This document shows, piece by piece, positions 1 to 9,167 of a DNA stretch of 64,000 bases. The notes beneath the pieces were generated by a model. It saw nothing but the letters and a program-made list of their open reading frames with translations. It was not told where the DNA came from and made no database searches. Position 1 is the first letter of the stretch. Each line of letters starts with the position of its first letter. Source of the stretch: Hymenobacter nitidus (lineage in GTDB: Bacteria > Bacteroidota > Bacteroidia > Cytophagales > Hymenobacteraceae). Location of the stretch: contig NZ_JAJADQ010000005.1 in NCBI RefSeq assembly GCF_020447315.1, positions 186,001-250,000 on the forward strand, written 5' to 3'. A program made the position numbers and the translations under genes.

Positions 1-45
1 GCCACTGTTTTCCGGATACGTGACCTGCTGCCTTCTAAGCAGTAG
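1..45 (+). CDS. Possible 3' end of an upstream gene (partial)
   Basis: The first 14 codons of the window are open in frame 1 and end with TAG at 43-45, giving a tail ATVFRIRDLLPSKQ. The codons are GC-rich and look like coding sequence. The stretch is too short to identify a family. It does not resemble the usual end of malate synthase, the common neighbour of isocitrate lyase. Chance openness is quite possible. Confidence 0.25.
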   Translation, partial: ATVFRIRDLLPSKQ

Positions 46-220
46 GCTACCCGCCTGATCCGCCCGAGCCAAGCCGGGTGCCATTTCCTTATTGCCTTTT
101 CCCAAAAGCGGCTTTTAAGTCTGCCCGGCCCCGCTTTGCCCTTTTGTTCCGATTCCCACATTCCTCCTTCCCAATCCTTTCTTTCAACCCGCAGGCTGTG
201 CCTGCCCAACTTTCTCTCCC

Positions 221-1513
221 ATGAACAAGCAAGAACGTATTGCCGCCATTACGCAAGACTGGGCCACCAATCCGCGCTGGAAAGGTATTGAGCGACCCTA
301 CGCCGCCGCCGACGTGGTGAAGCTGCAGAACTCTATCCGCATCGAGTATTCCCTGGCCCGCCAGGGGGCCGAGCGGCTCTGGAACCTGCTGCACTCGGAG
401 CAGTACGTGGCCGGCCTCGGGGCGCTGACCGGCAACCAAGCCGTGCAGGAAGTGCAGGCCGGCCTGAACGCCATTTACCTCAGCGGCTGGCAGGTGGCTG
501 CCGATGCTAACGGCGCCGGCCAGATGTACCCCGACCAAAGCCTGTACCCGGTCGACAGCGTGCCAAACGTGGTGAAACGCATCAACAACGCCCTGCTGCG
601 TGCCGACCAGATTCAGAACCTGAGTGGAGAGGGCAACGTGCATTGGCTGGTGCCCATCGTGGCCGATGCGGAGGCGGGTTTTGGGGGTAACCTCAACGCG
701 TTTGAGCTGATGAAGATGATGATTGAGGCCGGCGCGGCGGGTGTGCACTTCGAAGATCAGCTTTCCTCGGCCAAGAAGTGCGGCCACCTGGGCGGCAAAG
801 TGCTGGTGCCCACCCAGGAGGCCATCAACAAGCTGGTGGCGGCCCGCCTGGCTGCCGACGTGCTGAACGTGCCCACGCTGGTAGTGGCTCGCACCGACGC
901 CGATGCCGCCGACCTGATTACCTCTGACGTGGACGAGCGGGACCTGCCGTTTGTACTGAGCGACGAAGAGCGAACCAACGAAGGCTTCTACCGCGTGCGG
1001 CCCGGGGTGGAGTCATGCATTGCCCGCGGCCTGGCCTACGCCCCCTACGCCGACCTGCTGTGGATGGAAACCTCCCACCCCGACCTGGAGCAGGCCCGCG
1101 CCTTTGCCGAAGGCATTCATGCCCAGTTTCCCGGCAAGTTGCTGGCCTATAACTGCTCCCCTTCGTTCAATTGGGCTTCCAAGCTGAGCGTGGAGCAGAT
1201 GGAAACCTTCCGTGAGGAGCTGGCCGCGCTGGGCTTCAAGTTCCAGTTTATCACCCTGGCTGGTTTCCACGCGCTCAACACCAGCATGTTTGAGCTGGCC
1301 CAGGCTTACCGGGAGCGGGGCATGGCTGGCTACTCGGAGCTGCAGGAGCGGGAGTTTGCCCTCCAGAAACATGGTTTCAAGGCCGTGAAGCACCAGTCAT
1401 TCGTGGGCACCGGCTACTTCGACGCCGTACAGAGCGTGGTGTCGGCGGGCAAAGCCAGCACCTCGGCGCTGGTAGGCTCCACGGAGGAAGCGCAGTTTCA
1501 GAACGCTCATTAG
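221..1513 (+). CDS. aceA: Isocitrate lyase
   Basis: First enzyme of the glyoxylate shunt: it cleaves isocitrate to glyoxylate and succinate in the cytoplasm and allows growth on acetate or fatty acids. The 430-residue length matches the short bacterial form (E. coli 434). The family signature KKCGHLGGK, with the catalytic cysteine, is at about residues 186-194. Mg-binding acidic residues lie around [10 protein letters not shown] (about 147-156), and SPSFNW is at about 313-318. The ATG at 221 is the first start after a pyrimidine-rich stretch with no strong Shine-Dalgarno site. Malate synthase is not downstream and would have to lie elsewhere or upstream of the window. The gene converges on rnd across a perfect palindrome. 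Confidence 0.97.
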   Translation: MNKQERIAAITQDWATNPRWKGIERPYAAADVVKLQNSIRIEYSLARQGAERLWNLLHSEQYVAGLGALTGNQAVQEVQAGLNAIYLSGWQVAADANGAGQMYPDQSLYPVDSVPNVVKRINNALLRADQIQNLSGEGNVHWLVPIVADAEAGFGGNLNAFELMKMMIEAGAAGVHFEDQLSSAKKCGHLGGKVLVPTQEAINKLVAARLAADVLNVPTLVVARTDADAADLITSDVDERDLPFVLSDEERTNEGFYRVRPGVESCIARGLAYAPYADLLWMETSHPDLEQARAFAEGIHAQFPGKLLAYNCSPSFNWASKLSVEQMETFREELAALGFKFQFITLAGFHALNTSMFELAQAYRERGMAGYSELQEREFALQKHGFKAVKHQSFVGTGYFDAVQSVVSAGKASTSALVGSTEEAQFQNAH

Positions 1514-1514
1514 C

Positions 1515-1600
1515 GAGCAGATAGTCCTGCTTCGGCTACGCTCAGTCTGACAGTAGTATTGCCCGTGAGATGTCTCCGGCTACTCGACAGGTTTAATTAG
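1515..1600. repeat. Possible dispersed intergenic element
   Basis: This stretch between aceA and its terminator contains two related half-sites on the minus strand, GAGTAGCCGGAGACATCTC and GAGCGTAGCCGAAGCAGGAC. They share GAG-(C/G)TAGCCG-AG-CA. The composition resembles short dispersed elements I associate with Hymenobacter-type genomes, but only one copy is present here, so it cannot be confirmed from the window. Confidence 0.25.
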
Positions 1601-1618
1601 TCGGAAGTAGTGCAAAAC

Positions 1619-1650
1619 AAGTGAGCCGCTCTGTACAGAGCGGCTCACTT
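1619..1650. terminator. Bidirectional terminator between aceA and rnd
   Basis: A perfect 32-base palindrome centred on GTAC, with 16-base arms beginning AAGTGAGCCGCTCTG. It lies 105 bases after the aceA stop and 22 bases beyond the rnd stop, so it can serve both convergent genes. Confidence 0.8.
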
Positions 1651-1672
1651 ATTTGTAGACGGTAAAACAACG

Positions 1673-2860
1673 TTAGGCAGCGGCATCAAAAGGGGTGGCA
1701 ATCTGGGCGTAGTCGAGGCCGTGGCGCTGGCAGGCTTCCTGCAGAATCGTTTTCTGCCAGGGGCGCAGTACCTGGTCGGCGCCCAGCTCGATGATGTCGG
1801 CTACGAGGCGGTTGGACAGCACCAGGTTGGCTACGTACACGTTGACATCGGCCGTGATGAGGCCTTTAAGCTGGGTAAGCAGCTGCTCACGGGCATCGGC
1901 TTTGGCGGCCTTTTCACCGCTGAGGCGGCGGCGGAACGGGAAGCGGCGCTGCTCGCCGGTAGCGGCCGGCTCGGGCACCGGCACGAAGTTGTCGGGCGAA
2001 AGAGCCGCCAGCTGGTCCAGGTAAGGGGCACGCTTCAGCTCAGGGTGCAGGCCGCGGGTATTTTTCCAGTCGTTGGCGTCGCGCGGGGTGGCGCGCACCA
2101 ACTCCGAGAGCCGGTCGTTGGCAAACACCATATACGGCGGCTTGTCGAGCTGGCGCGCTACCTGGTCGCGTAGCATGTACAGGTCGCGGAACAGAGGCAG
2201 CTCGCCGGGCATAATGCGGTATTTGCCCGCGATGCGCAGGTAGGGCCGGTCGTCGCGGGTGTAGCGCACTTCCTCCAGGGCTGCATTTTCCTGCTCGGCC
2301 CACTCGGTACGGCCCAGCTCGGCCAACTTGGCGCGCAGGCGGTCGGCCAGCTCAAAGAGGTAGAGTACGTCGTTGGCGGCGTACACTTTCTGGGCTTCAG
2401 TCAGGGGGCGCTTCAGCCAGTTCGACTTCTGCTCACCCTTGTCGACTTCCAGGCCCAGCTCGGCCTGAATCAGGCGGCCCAGGGAGATGTTGTTGTCTGA
2501 CTCGCCCAGCAGGGTATACTGCACGCTGGTGTCAAGGATATTGCGCACGTGCACCCCGTAGAGCTCATCGAGCAGCAGAATATCGGACTTGCAGCTGTGG
2601 AACACCTTCTCCACGGCGGGGTCGCGCAGCAGAGCCCAGATGGGTTCGAGCTCCTGGGCCGGGTTGGTGAGTGGAATAGGGTCGATGAGGTAGACTACCT
2701 GGCCGTCGAAGATCTGAATCAGGGCTAGGTTGCGGCCGTAGCGGTGGCGCATATCGTCGAACTCCAGGTCGACGGCCAGGCGCCGGGCGGCTTGCAGGGC
2801 GCTGGCAGCTTGCTGCACGTCGGCTTCGGTAGTCAGGTAATGAATAGTAGGTGTAGACAT
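1673..2860 (-). CDS. rnd: Ribonuclease D
   Basis: 3'-5' exoribonuclease of the DEDD family, acting in the cytoplasm on tRNA and other stable RNA precursors. The 395 residues match RNase D length. The N-terminal exonuclease domain shows DLEFDD (Exo I, about 31-36), KVFHSCKSDI (Exo II region, about 85-94) and YAANDVLYLFEL (Exo III, about 160-171). An HRDC-type helical domain follows from about 215 (FRDLYMLRDQVARQLDKPPYMVF), with a second helical segment near the C terminus. ATG at 2860. A near-consensus promoter box TACCTTTA lies about 60 bases upstream. RNase D is not universal in Bacteroidota but is common in Cytophagales. Confidence 0.93.
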   Translation of the reverse strand: MSTPTIHYLTTEADVQQAASALQAARRLAVDLEFDDMRHRYGRNLALIQIFDGQVVYLIDPIPLTNPAQELEPIWALLRDPAVEKVFHSCKSDILLLDELYGVHVRNILDTSVQYTLLGESDNNISLGRLIQAELGLEVDKGEQKSNWLKRPLTEAQKVYAANDVLYLFELADRLRAKLAELGRTEWAEQENAALEEVRYTRDDRPYLRIAGKYRIMPGELPLFRDLYMLRDQVARQLDKPPYMVFANDRLSELVRATPRDANDWKNTRGLHPELKRAPYLDQLAALSPDNFVPVPEPAATGEQRRFPFRRRLSGEKAAKADAREQLLTQLKGLITADVNVYVANLVLSNRLVADIIELGADQVLRPWQKTILQEACQRHGLDYAQIATPFDAAA

Positions 2861-3068
2861 TCAGGCAAAGAGAAAAGCCGCGGAAGCGCTGGAAGATGAT
2901 GGCCAGAGGCCATGGGGGTTAAAGGTAGGCAGGAGCGGCAAGCAAAACCAATCGGGACGATGGTGGCCCTGGGAGCAGTGCGGCACGCCCGGGCAGGAAA
3001 GCTACTGCATTCGGCCGGCAAAATAGGCAAAGACCCTTGGCTGTGCTGTTTTGGGCCGGGCGTGGGCC

Positions 3069-3548
3069 TTATGCTTCGTCGTCGTCGTCCTCGTTCTGGC
3101 TGAAATCCAGTTCCCGGGCCACCCGCAGCGCATCCTGAATCACTTCTTCCATCAGGGCTTTGGTATCGGCGTCGAGGGTGCGCTCAAACAGGTTGAGCAG
3201 CTGTTCGCCATCCTCATTCACGTACAGGTTGGTATAGAGCTTCTCAAACAGCTTGGCGTCCTTGGTAATCGTGGCGTCAATTTCCCCCACCGACTTGGCC
3301 TTCAGAGCCCGGTGCAGCACAGTCATTACCTGGCGGCTTTCCTCATGGTCGCCCAAGTCGGCCAGCAGCTTCAGAATGGACATGGCCACGGCCAGCCGCA
3401 CCCGCTCGAAGCGAAAGGCAATGTCGGGCTTGGGAGCCTGCTCGAAGGTTTTGTAGGCGGAAAGCTCAGTGGGAGTAAGGTACTGCGCGGCTTCGGCTTC
3501 GGTGCGGAAGGCTTCGCGCAGAAGCTGCTCGTACAAACTATTGCTCAT
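3069..3548 (-). CDS. Conserved hypothetical acidic helical protein
   Basis: 159 residues from ATG 3548 (MSNSLYEQLL). The open frame reaches further upstream, but that part includes the promoter box at 3645-3652, so the shorter start is chosen. The protein is almost entirely predicted helix, has no signal peptide or membrane segment, and ends in a strongly acidic tail (SQNEDDDDEA). I do not recognise the family. The soluble, tail-acidic character suggests a small cytoplasmic protein, possibly a binding partner or adaptor, but no function can be assigned. Confidence 0.75.
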   Translation of the reverse strand: MSNSLYEQLLREAFRTEAEAAQYLTPTELSAYKTFEQAPKPDIAFRFERVRLAVAMSILKLLADLGDHEESRQVMTVLHRALKAKSVGEIDATITKDAKLFEKLYTNLYVNEDGEQLLNLFERTLDADTKALMEEVIQDALRVARELDFSQNEDDDDEA

Positions 3549-3644
3549 AAGAAGAGGCTGAAAAGAAGGACCACCCGGGCCCGAAACCGGACCGGCGGCC
3601 AAATTAAACGTCTGGCTTGGGCTACAGGCTGTAACCTCAGGGGG

Positions 3645-3652
3645 CAAAGGTA
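3645..3652 (-). promoter_or_regulatory. Bacteroidota -7 promoter box (TACCTTTG)
   Basis: Perfect match to the TAnnTTTG -7 element on the minus strand, about 95 bases upstream of ATG 3548. I see no convincing -33 TTTG at the usual 19-21 base spacing. It implies a leader of roughly 90 bases. Confidence 0.55.
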
Positions 3653-3772
3653 CGATTGCAGGAGATGAGAACCGGCCTCGCGGCCAGCAGAGGCCAACTT
3701 TAGGCCCTGACCGTCGGTTTTGCTCCTGGCAGGCAAAAAATGCTTCTTAGTTCACCCTAACTTTTTGGACGA

Positions 3773-4021
3773 ATGACACACAAGAAAAAATGGCTGGTTT
3801 TTGCCCCTTCCGGGCTGATGGTTATCGGCTTTGGTACCTGCCTGGTGCAGTGGGCCACGGCGCTCAAGCAGGAGGGCGCCCCGACAGCGCAGTGGGTCGG
3901 CGCGGGCACGGTGGCGCTGGGCGTCTTCAACGCGGGTATCTGCCTGTTTGGGCGTGGAGTGGCCGAGAGCGTGCTGTACCAGATTCGCGAAAAGGACACC
4001 CCGGCCCAGCAAGGCAACTAG
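3773..4021 (+). CDS. Small two-helix membrane protein, unknown function
   Basis: 82 residues beginning MTHKKKWLVF. Two hydrophobic segments (about 7-28 and 40-62) flank a short polar loop, so it is probably an inner-membrane hairpin protein with a polar C-terminal tail. A TAACTTTTTGG stretch just upstream of ATG 3773 resembles a -7 promoter element placed close to the start. The gene converges on the DUF2721 gene and is not obviously in an operon. No family recognised. Confidence 0.65.
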   Translation: MTHKKKWLVFAPSGLMVIGFGTCLVQWATALKQEGAPTAQWVGAGTVALGVFNAGICLFGRGVAESVLYQIREKDTPAQQGN

Positions 4022-4103
4022 CTACCGGCAAGCCCCGAGAAACCGGCTGGGCAACGCGAATCAGCGTTCCTGCCAGTTTCTTATGGGTTTCGGCGGCTCA
4101 GGT

Positions 4104-4532
4104 TTAGGTGTGGCGCACATCAGTAGCCAGCCGCTGCTCCTCACTTTGCTGCATGTCATTGAGCTCAATCTGCAGGGCATCCACCGAAATCTGGATTTCC
4201 CACAGCGACATAGCCAGTGAAATCAGCAGGCCGATGAGGCTGGCGCCGAACACCAGATGGCCCGCCGTGGTGAAGCCCGCGTACAGCAAAAACATGGACA
4301 GCACGCAGCCGAACATGGCTCCGACGCCCACGGCCTGCATATTGCGCACGATGAGCAGCCGGCGGCGCAGGTTGTGAATCTGCTTGATCAGGTGGGCACT
4401 GTGGGTAGTTTCGTACTGCGATTTGAGCGTGCGCACGATGGTGGCCAGCGTCATAAAGCGGTTGGTATAAGCCAGCAGTAGCAACGACAGCGCCGGAAAA
4501 AGCAGAGCGGGCGTGGTAAGGGTAATTTCCAT
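4104..4532 (-). CDS. DUF2721 family membrane protein
   Basis: 142 residues. The N-terminal PALLFPALSLLLLAYTNRF is typical of DUF2721 proteins. Three hydrophobic segments (about 5-25, 68-92, 95-112) are interrupted by a basic cytoplasmic stretch (HNLRRRLLIVRN, about 53-64). Function is unknown across the family. It stands alone, convergent with the small membrane protein and divergent from the M14 peptidase gene. Confidence 0.82.
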   Translation of the reverse strand: MEITLTTPALLFPALSLLLLAYTNRFMTLATIVRTLKSQYETTHSAHLIKQIHNLRRRLLIVRNMQAVGVGAMFGCVLSMFLLYAGFTTAGHLVFGASLIGLLISLAMSLWEIQISVDALQIELNDMQQSEEQRLATDVRHT

Positions 4533-4640
4533 AAGTCAGAGGACAACGACGGTGCCAGGAGCAGGCCGCCTTCTTGCGGTATTTTTTATGACAGCTGGCA
4601 AGGTCGGCCCGGCTCATGCCCAAGGTAACGGCAGAATCCC

Positions 4641-4648
4641 TAGGTTTG
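4641..4648 (+). promoter_or_regulatory. Bacteroidota -7 promoter box (TAGGTTTG)
   Basis: Perfect TAnnTTTG match 50 bases upstream of the M14 peptidase ATG. No clear -33 TTG at standard distance, so support is moderate. Confidence 0.45.
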
Positions 4649-4698
4649 GCCCCTCTCCGGTGGTTTATTCCGCTTTCCTTTCTTCTCGTTCGTAGCTC

Positions 4699-7278
4699 AT
4701 GCAAACCTATACTGTGTCTGGCCGCGGCCTTTGGGCGGCCGTAGCGGCACTTCTGGTGTTTCTTCTGGCTGGGATGCCCGGCGTGGCCCAACCCGCGGCG
4801 GGTCTGCTCACGCCCCCGCAATACCTGGGCTATGCGCTGGGCAGCCGCTTCACCACCCACGCTCAGGTGCTGAGCTACGTGCAGCACGCGGTGCAAAGCT
4901 CGGGCGGCCGAATGCGGCTGCAACCCTACGGCACCACCTACGAAGGCCGCCCGCTGGAAGTAGTGCAGGTGGGCACGCCCGAAAATCTGGCCCGGCTGGA
5001 TGACATCCGGCGCAACAACCTGCGGCTGGCCGGGCTGGAAAGCGGAGCCGTGCAGGACCAGCAGCCGGCCATTGTGTGGCTTAGCTACAACATTCACGGC
5101 AACGAAGCGGTGTCGTCGGAGGCGGTGCTGGAAGTGCTCTACGACCTGGCCAACCCCCAGAACGCGCAAACCCAGCAGTGGCTGCAACACGTGGTGGTGC
5201 TCCTGGACCCCTGCGTGAACCCCGACGGGCGCGAGCGGTACGTGCAGTGGTACAACCGCTCGCGCAACCAGCAGCCCAACGCCTCGCCCTACGCCTGGGA
5301 GCACCATGAACCCTGGCCCGGGGGGCGCTATAACCACTATTTCTTTGATCTGAACCGCGACTGGGCCTGGCAAACCCAGCAGGAGAGCCAGCAGCGCGTG
5401 GCCCTCTATAACCAGTGGCTGCCCCAGGTGCACGCCGACTTCCACGAGATGAGCCCGGACGACCCGTACTATTTCTCGCCCGCTGCCAAGCCCTTCCACG
5501 AAGACATTACGCCCTGGCAGCGCAACTTCCAGAACGTCATCGGCGACTACAACCGCAAGGTCTTCGACCAAAACAACTGGCTCTACTTCACCCGCGAAAC
5601 CTACGACCTGTTCTACCCCAGCTACGGCGACACCTACCCCAGCTTCAACGGCGCTATCGGTATGACCTACGAGCAGGGCGGCTCGGGCCGGGCAGGCATC
5701 AGGGTGGCTAAAGCCGATGGCGACACCCTCACGCTGGAGCAGCGCATTGCCCACCACCATGCGGCTAGTCTGGCGACTATTCAGGCCGCCTCGGAGCGTC
5801 ATACGGAGTTGGTAGAGGAGTTTAAAAAGTACTACACCACGGCCCGCACCAAGCCCCGGGGCGAGTACAAAACCTACGTGCTGAGCAGCGCCGGCGACCC
5901 GGGCCAGCTGCGGGCCTTCACCGCCTACCTCGACCGCCAGCAGATTCGCTACGGCTACGCGGGGCGCCAACTCAATGCCCGCGCCTTTAGCTACACGACT
6001 GGTACCACTGAGAATGTGCGGGTGCAGCCCCAGGATGTAGTAGTGAGTATGTATCAGCCCAAATCGACGCTGGTGAAAGTGCTGTTTGAGCCGCGGCCCG
6101 CCCTGGAAGATTCCCTGACCTACGACATCACCGCCTGGGCGCTGCCCTACGCCTACGGCGTGAAAAGCTACGCGCTTTGGTCACGCCTCGAGCCTCAGCG
6201 TCCCAAGAATTTTACGGGCGGCAAAGGCTATCAGGAATCCGGGGTAGTGGGCAGCACTGCCGCGCCCTACGCTTACGTGGCGCGGTGGAGCAGCGTGCAG
6301 GATCTGCGGTTTCTGAGCCAATTGCTGCAGCACCGCATTAAGGTGCGGGTAGCACAGCGGGCTTTCGAGGCCGAAGGGCAGAAATACCAGCCCGGCGCCC
6401 TCATTATCACGCGCACCGGCAACGAGAGTCTGGGAGCCCGCCTCGACCAGCTGGTGCGGGCCCAAGCCGACTCGGCCGGCGTGCAGCTGCAGGCCGTGCG
6501 CTCGGGCTTTTCGACCAGCGGCGCCGACCTGGGCTCGGGCTACGTGCGCCCCGTGAGCAGGCCCAACGTGGCCGTGGTAGCCGGCGAAGGCATAGCCCCC
6601 ACAGCCTTTGGGGAGGTCTGGCATTTCTTCGAGCAGCAGCTGGGCTACCCCGTCACGGTGCTGGGCACCGACTACCTGCGCACCGTGCCCCTGCAGAAGT
6701 TCGACGTGCTGATCTTGCCCGATGGCGACTATTCTGACATCTACCCCGAAAAGAGCCTGGAGACGCTGAAAGCCTGGGTGCGGGGCGGGGGCAAGCTCAT
6801 TGCTCTGGAAGGCGCAGCGGCGTTTCTGGCCAACAAGAAAGACTTTCTGCTTAAAACTAAAGCGCCCGATACCGCCAAAGTCAAGAACTCCTACCAGCTG
6901 CTGCGCCGCTACGCCGATGCCGAGCGTCAGCAGATCGGGGAGCGGGTGCAGGGCAGCGTCTACCGAGTGCAGCTCGACAACACCCACCCACTGGCCTTTG
7001 GCTACGGCTCTACCTACTTTGCCCTGGTGCGCGACCCGCTCAACTACCGGTTTTTGCCCGAAGGCGGCTGGAATGTGGGCGTGCTGAAGCGCGACAACTA
7101 CACGGCCGGTTTTGCCGGCCGCGCCGCCCGCCGCAAGCTCACCGATACCTTTGTGCTGGGCACCCAGAACATGGGCCGCGGGCAGGTCGTGTACCTAGCC
7201 GACAATCCGCTGTTCCGCGGGTTCTGGCAGGGTGGCAAGCTGTTGTTCGGCAATGCTCTTTTCTTTGTCGGGCAGTAA
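4699..7278 (+). CDS. Secreted M14 family zinc carboxypeptidase
   Basis: 859-residue exported metallopeptidase. An N-terminal signal peptide (about 1-30, ending GMPGVAQPA) precedes the M14 domain. Zinc ligands are visible as H and E in NIHGNEA (about 132-138) and H in HADFHEM (about 243-249). The substrate-side arginine/asparagine region is DPCVNPDGRERY and DLNRDWAW, and a probable catalytic glutamate is in MTYEQGG (about 323-329). The C-terminal third (about 630-700, KFDVLILPDGDYSD) resembles a glutamine-amidotransferase-like fold often found behind this class of M14 domain. It probably trims peptides in the periplasm or outside the cell. Single gene, closed by a strong hairpin. Confidence 0.92.
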   Translation: MQTYTVSGRGLWAAVAALLVFLLAGMPGVAQPAAGLLTPPQYLGYALGSRFTTHAQVLSYVQHAVQSSGGRMRLQPYGTTYEGRPLEVVQVGTPENLARLDDIRRNNLRLAGLESGAVQDQQPAIVWLSYNIHGNEAVSSEAVLEVLYDLANPQNAQTQQWLQHVVVLLDPCVNPDGRERYVQWYNRSRNQQPNASPYAWEHHEPWPGGRYNHYFFDLNRDWAWQTQQESQQRVALYNQWLPQVHADFHEMSPDDPYYFSPAAKPFHEDITPWQRNFQNVIGDYNRKVFDQNNWLYFTRETYDLFYPSYGDTYPSFNGAIGMTYEQGGSGRAGIRVAKADGDTLTLEQRIAHHHAASLATIQAASERHTELVEEFKKYYTTARTKPRGEYKTYVLSSAGDPGQLRAFTAYLDRQQIRYGYAGRQLNARAFSYTTGTTENVRVQPQDVVVSMYQPKSTLVKVLFEPRPALEDSLTYDITAWALPYAYGVKSYALWSRLEPQRPKNFTGGKGYQESGVVGSTAAPYAYVARWSSVQDLRFLSQLLQHRIKVRVAQRAFEAEGQKYQPGALIITRTGNESLGARLDQLVRAQADSAGVQLQAVRSGFSTSGADLGSGYVRPVSRPNVAVVAGEGIAPTAFGEVWHFFEQQLGYPVTVLGTDYLRTVPLQKFDVLILPDGDYSDIYPEKSLETLKAWVRGGGKLIALEGAAAFLANKKDFLLKTKAPDTAKVKNSYQLLRRYADAERQQIGERVQGSVYRVQLDNTHPLAFGYGSTYFALVRDPLNYRFLPEGGWNVGVLKRDNYTAGFAGRAARRKLTDTFVLGTQNMGRGQVVYLADNPLFRGFWQGGKLLFGNALFFVGQ

Positions 7279-7296
7279 AACCGTATGCCTTGGTAC

Positions 7297-7334
7297 AAAA
7301 AAAAGCCCCGCCATTCTCATGGCAGGGCTTTTTT
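7297..7334. terminator. Bidirectional hairpin terminator
   Basis: Stem arms AAGCCCCGCC (7303-7312) and GGCAGGGCTT (7321-7330), one mismatch, with an A-run before and T-run after. It lies between convergent genes and can serve both. Confidence 0.85.
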
Positions 7335-7352
7335 GCTCAATCACGCAGTAGA

Positions 7353-7670
7353 CTAGTCTACTACATCTTCTGCCTTGTTCTTCACGGCAGAGGCGCCCTT
7401 CTTCACGGCACGGCCGGTTTTCTGAGCGCCTTTCTTTACTACGCTGCCTGTTTTCTTGCCAGCGTATTTAGCGTCTTCCTTGGTGTTGTAGGCAGCCTGG
7501 CCGGCTTTGGTGCGGCCCGAGCGGCTTTCCACTTTCACGGTGCCATTGTCGCGAATCTCAGCTTCGGTTTTGGCGCCGGTGGCGTTGTCACGGACTGTGG
7601 TTTTGGTGTCCTGCGCTTGCGCAGCGTACGAAAAGGCTACCATCGTCAGTAGCGTTGCTATCTTTTTCAT
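7353..7670 (-). CDS. Small exported lysine/alanine-rich protein
   Basis: 105 residues with a clear signal peptide (MKKIATLLTMVAFSYAAQAQ, cleavage after AQA). The mature part is very basic and built from K/A/G-rich units such as AGKKTGSVVKKGAQKTGRA, with periodic lysines reminiscent of histone H1 tails or YtxH/late-embryogenesis-like repeats. No catalytic motif is visible. It could bind polyanions in the periplasm or protect the envelope under stress, but this is inference from composition only. Single gene with its own terminator. Confidence 0.75.
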   Translation of the reverse strand: MKKIATLLTMVAFSYAAQAQDTKTTVRDNATGAKTEAEIRDNGTVKVESRSGRTKAGQAAYNTKEDAKYAGKKTGSVVKKGAQKTGRAVKKGASAVKNKAEDVVD

Positions 7671-7859
7671 GAGGAGAGTCGTTTGGAATAGGATATTCTA
7701 GGTCCTTATACGGGGTAGATAAAAATGGTTGTAATCGGCAGTCGGGGCTGGTTCCGGAATGTGCGGTTCGCGGCACGTCAGATATTGACTACCAGTGTTT
7801 GGCTTGCTGTTGCTCCGTGCTCCTGAATCCGGGAGTGAGCCCAAAACAGCCGAAACCAG

Positions 7860-9098
7860 CTAGGGCAGCAGCAGGGAACTGTCGCCGTAGCTCAAGAAAC
7901 GGTAGTCGTGCGCCAGGGCATGGTCATAGACGCGGCGCCAGTCGGGGCCGATGAGGGCCGCCACGAGCAGCAATAGGGTGCTTTCCGGCTGGTGGAAGTT
8001 GGTCACCAGGCCGTTGATAACCAGGAAGGTATAGCCGGGCGCAATCAGCAGCTGGGTGGTGGCCTGAATCGTGTCGGAGCCGGTGCGCGCCAGGTAGTCG
8101 AGTAGGGCCTGCAGCGCCTGCGGCATCGATACGGCGGGGCCTTCCTCGTAGGGCTGCCACTGCGTAACGTGGAAAGCCGCGCCGGTTTCGGCCGTTTCGG
8201 GCTGGCGCACCAGCCGGCAACCCAGCCAGTACAGGCTTTCCAGGGTCCGCAGACTGGTGGTGCCCACGGCAATAATGGGCCGGGGCGCGTGGTGCAGCAA
8301 CTGCCGCAGCAGGGCCGCATTGGCCGAAATGGGCTCGGCGTGCATGGGGTGGCCTTCCATACGGTCAGCTTTCACCGGCTGAAACGTGCCGGCGCCCACG
8401 TGCAAAGTCAGTTCAGCGGTGGCAATGTTCCGGGCTTTGAGCTCAGCAAATACTGCGTCGGAGAAGTGCAGGCCGGCGGTAGGCGCGGCCACGGCACCCT
8501 CGTGGGCGGCGTATACCGTCTGGTAGCGCACGGCATCCACTTCGGTGTCGGCCCGGTTGAGGTAGGGCGGCAGGGGCAAATGACCCGCGGCCCGTAGTAT
8601 TTCGGCAAATGGCACAGCAGCGGGCTGCCAGCTGAACTGAATCAGGGAGTAGCCGTCGGCCGCTTCGAGGCGCTCCGCGTTCAGCACCGCCGGTTGATCG
8701 GCTATGCTGAACTCAACCTGCACCGGTCCGGATTTCCAGCGCTTGCCATTCCCAACCAGGCATTTCCACACGCAGCTGCCGGTTTGCTGCATGGCCAGCT
8801 CCACCGAGCGGTACGGGGCCACGGGCTCCAGGCAAAACAGCTCGACCATGCCGCCGGTGGGCTTCTGGCAAAACAGCCGGGCCCGAACTACTTTCGTGTT
8901 GTTGAATACCAGCAGCGCGTCGGCAGGCAGCTCGGCGGGCAACGCGGTAAAGCGCTGGTCCTGGAGCGTGCCGCTACGGTATACCAGCAGCTTCGACTGG
9001 TCCCGGTCGGGGAGGGGCTCGGGCGCGATTCGCTCAGCGGGCAGCTGATACGTGAAGTCGTGAATGGAAAGGAGGCGCGGATCGGGGAAAGCAGACAT
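7860..9098 (-). CDS. queA: tRNA preQ1(34) S-adenosylmethionine ribosyltransferase-isomerase
   Basis: Transfers and isomerises the ribosyl group of SAM onto preQ1 at the tRNA wobble base, giving epoxyqueuosine (queuosine pathway, cytoplasm). Family landmarks are IHDFTYQLPAERIA near the N terminus, FNNTKVVRARL (about 65-75), AAPTAGLHFS (about 203-212), HVGAGTFQPV (about 234-243) and VINGLVTNFHQPESTLL near the C terminus. ATG 9098 is chosen over a TTG at 9107, because the TTG would overlap the -7 box at 9105-9112. The protein is 412 residues. It is somewhat longer than E. coli QueA (356), as is usual in Bacteroidota. It stands alone. Confidence 0.96.
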   Translation of the reverse strand: MSAFPDPRLLSIHDFTYQLPAERIAPEPLPDRDQSKLLVYRSGTLQDQRFTALPAELPADALLVFNNTKVVRARLFCQKPTGGMVELFCLEPVAPYRSVELAMQQTGSCVWKCLVGNGKRWKSGPVQVEFSIADQPAVLNAERLEAADGYSLIQFSWQPAAVPFAEILRAAGHLPLPPYLNRADTEVDAVRYQTVYAAHEGAVAAPTAGLHFSDAVFAELKARNIATAELTLHVGAGTFQPVKADRMEGHPMHAEPISANAALLRQLLHHAPRPIIAVGTTSLRTLESLYWLGCRLVRQPETAETGAAFHVTQWQPYEEGPAVSMPQALQALLDYLARTGSDTIQATTQLLIAPGYTFLVINGLVTNFHQPESTLLLLVAALIGPDWRRVYDHALAHDYRFLSYGDSSLLLP

Positions 9099-9104
9099 AG
9101 GCCG

Positions 9105-9112
9105 CAAAGGTA
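9105..9112 (-). promoter_or_regulatory. Bacteroidota -7 promoter box for queA
   Basis: TACCTTTG on the minus strand, only about 7 bases from the queA ATG. The transcript would be nearly leaderless. A -33 TTG at standard spacing is not evident. Confidence 0.5.
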
Positions 9113-9167
9113 CGCGCCCGTTTTGGCTTAATTTCGCTTGGTCTGCTAGCTGCCATTCTACTTTCGG

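Noticed and set aside
1..90. tRNA-Arg(TCT)-like anticodon arm at 27-43
   Set aside because: A 5-base stem and CTTCTAA loop are present, but no acceptor pairing and no T-arm can be found, so it is not a tRNA.
4165..5970. 601-residue antisense frame across the M14 gene
   Set aside because: Overlaps conserved zinc-peptidase coding sequence and the DUF2721 gene; no recognisable domain.
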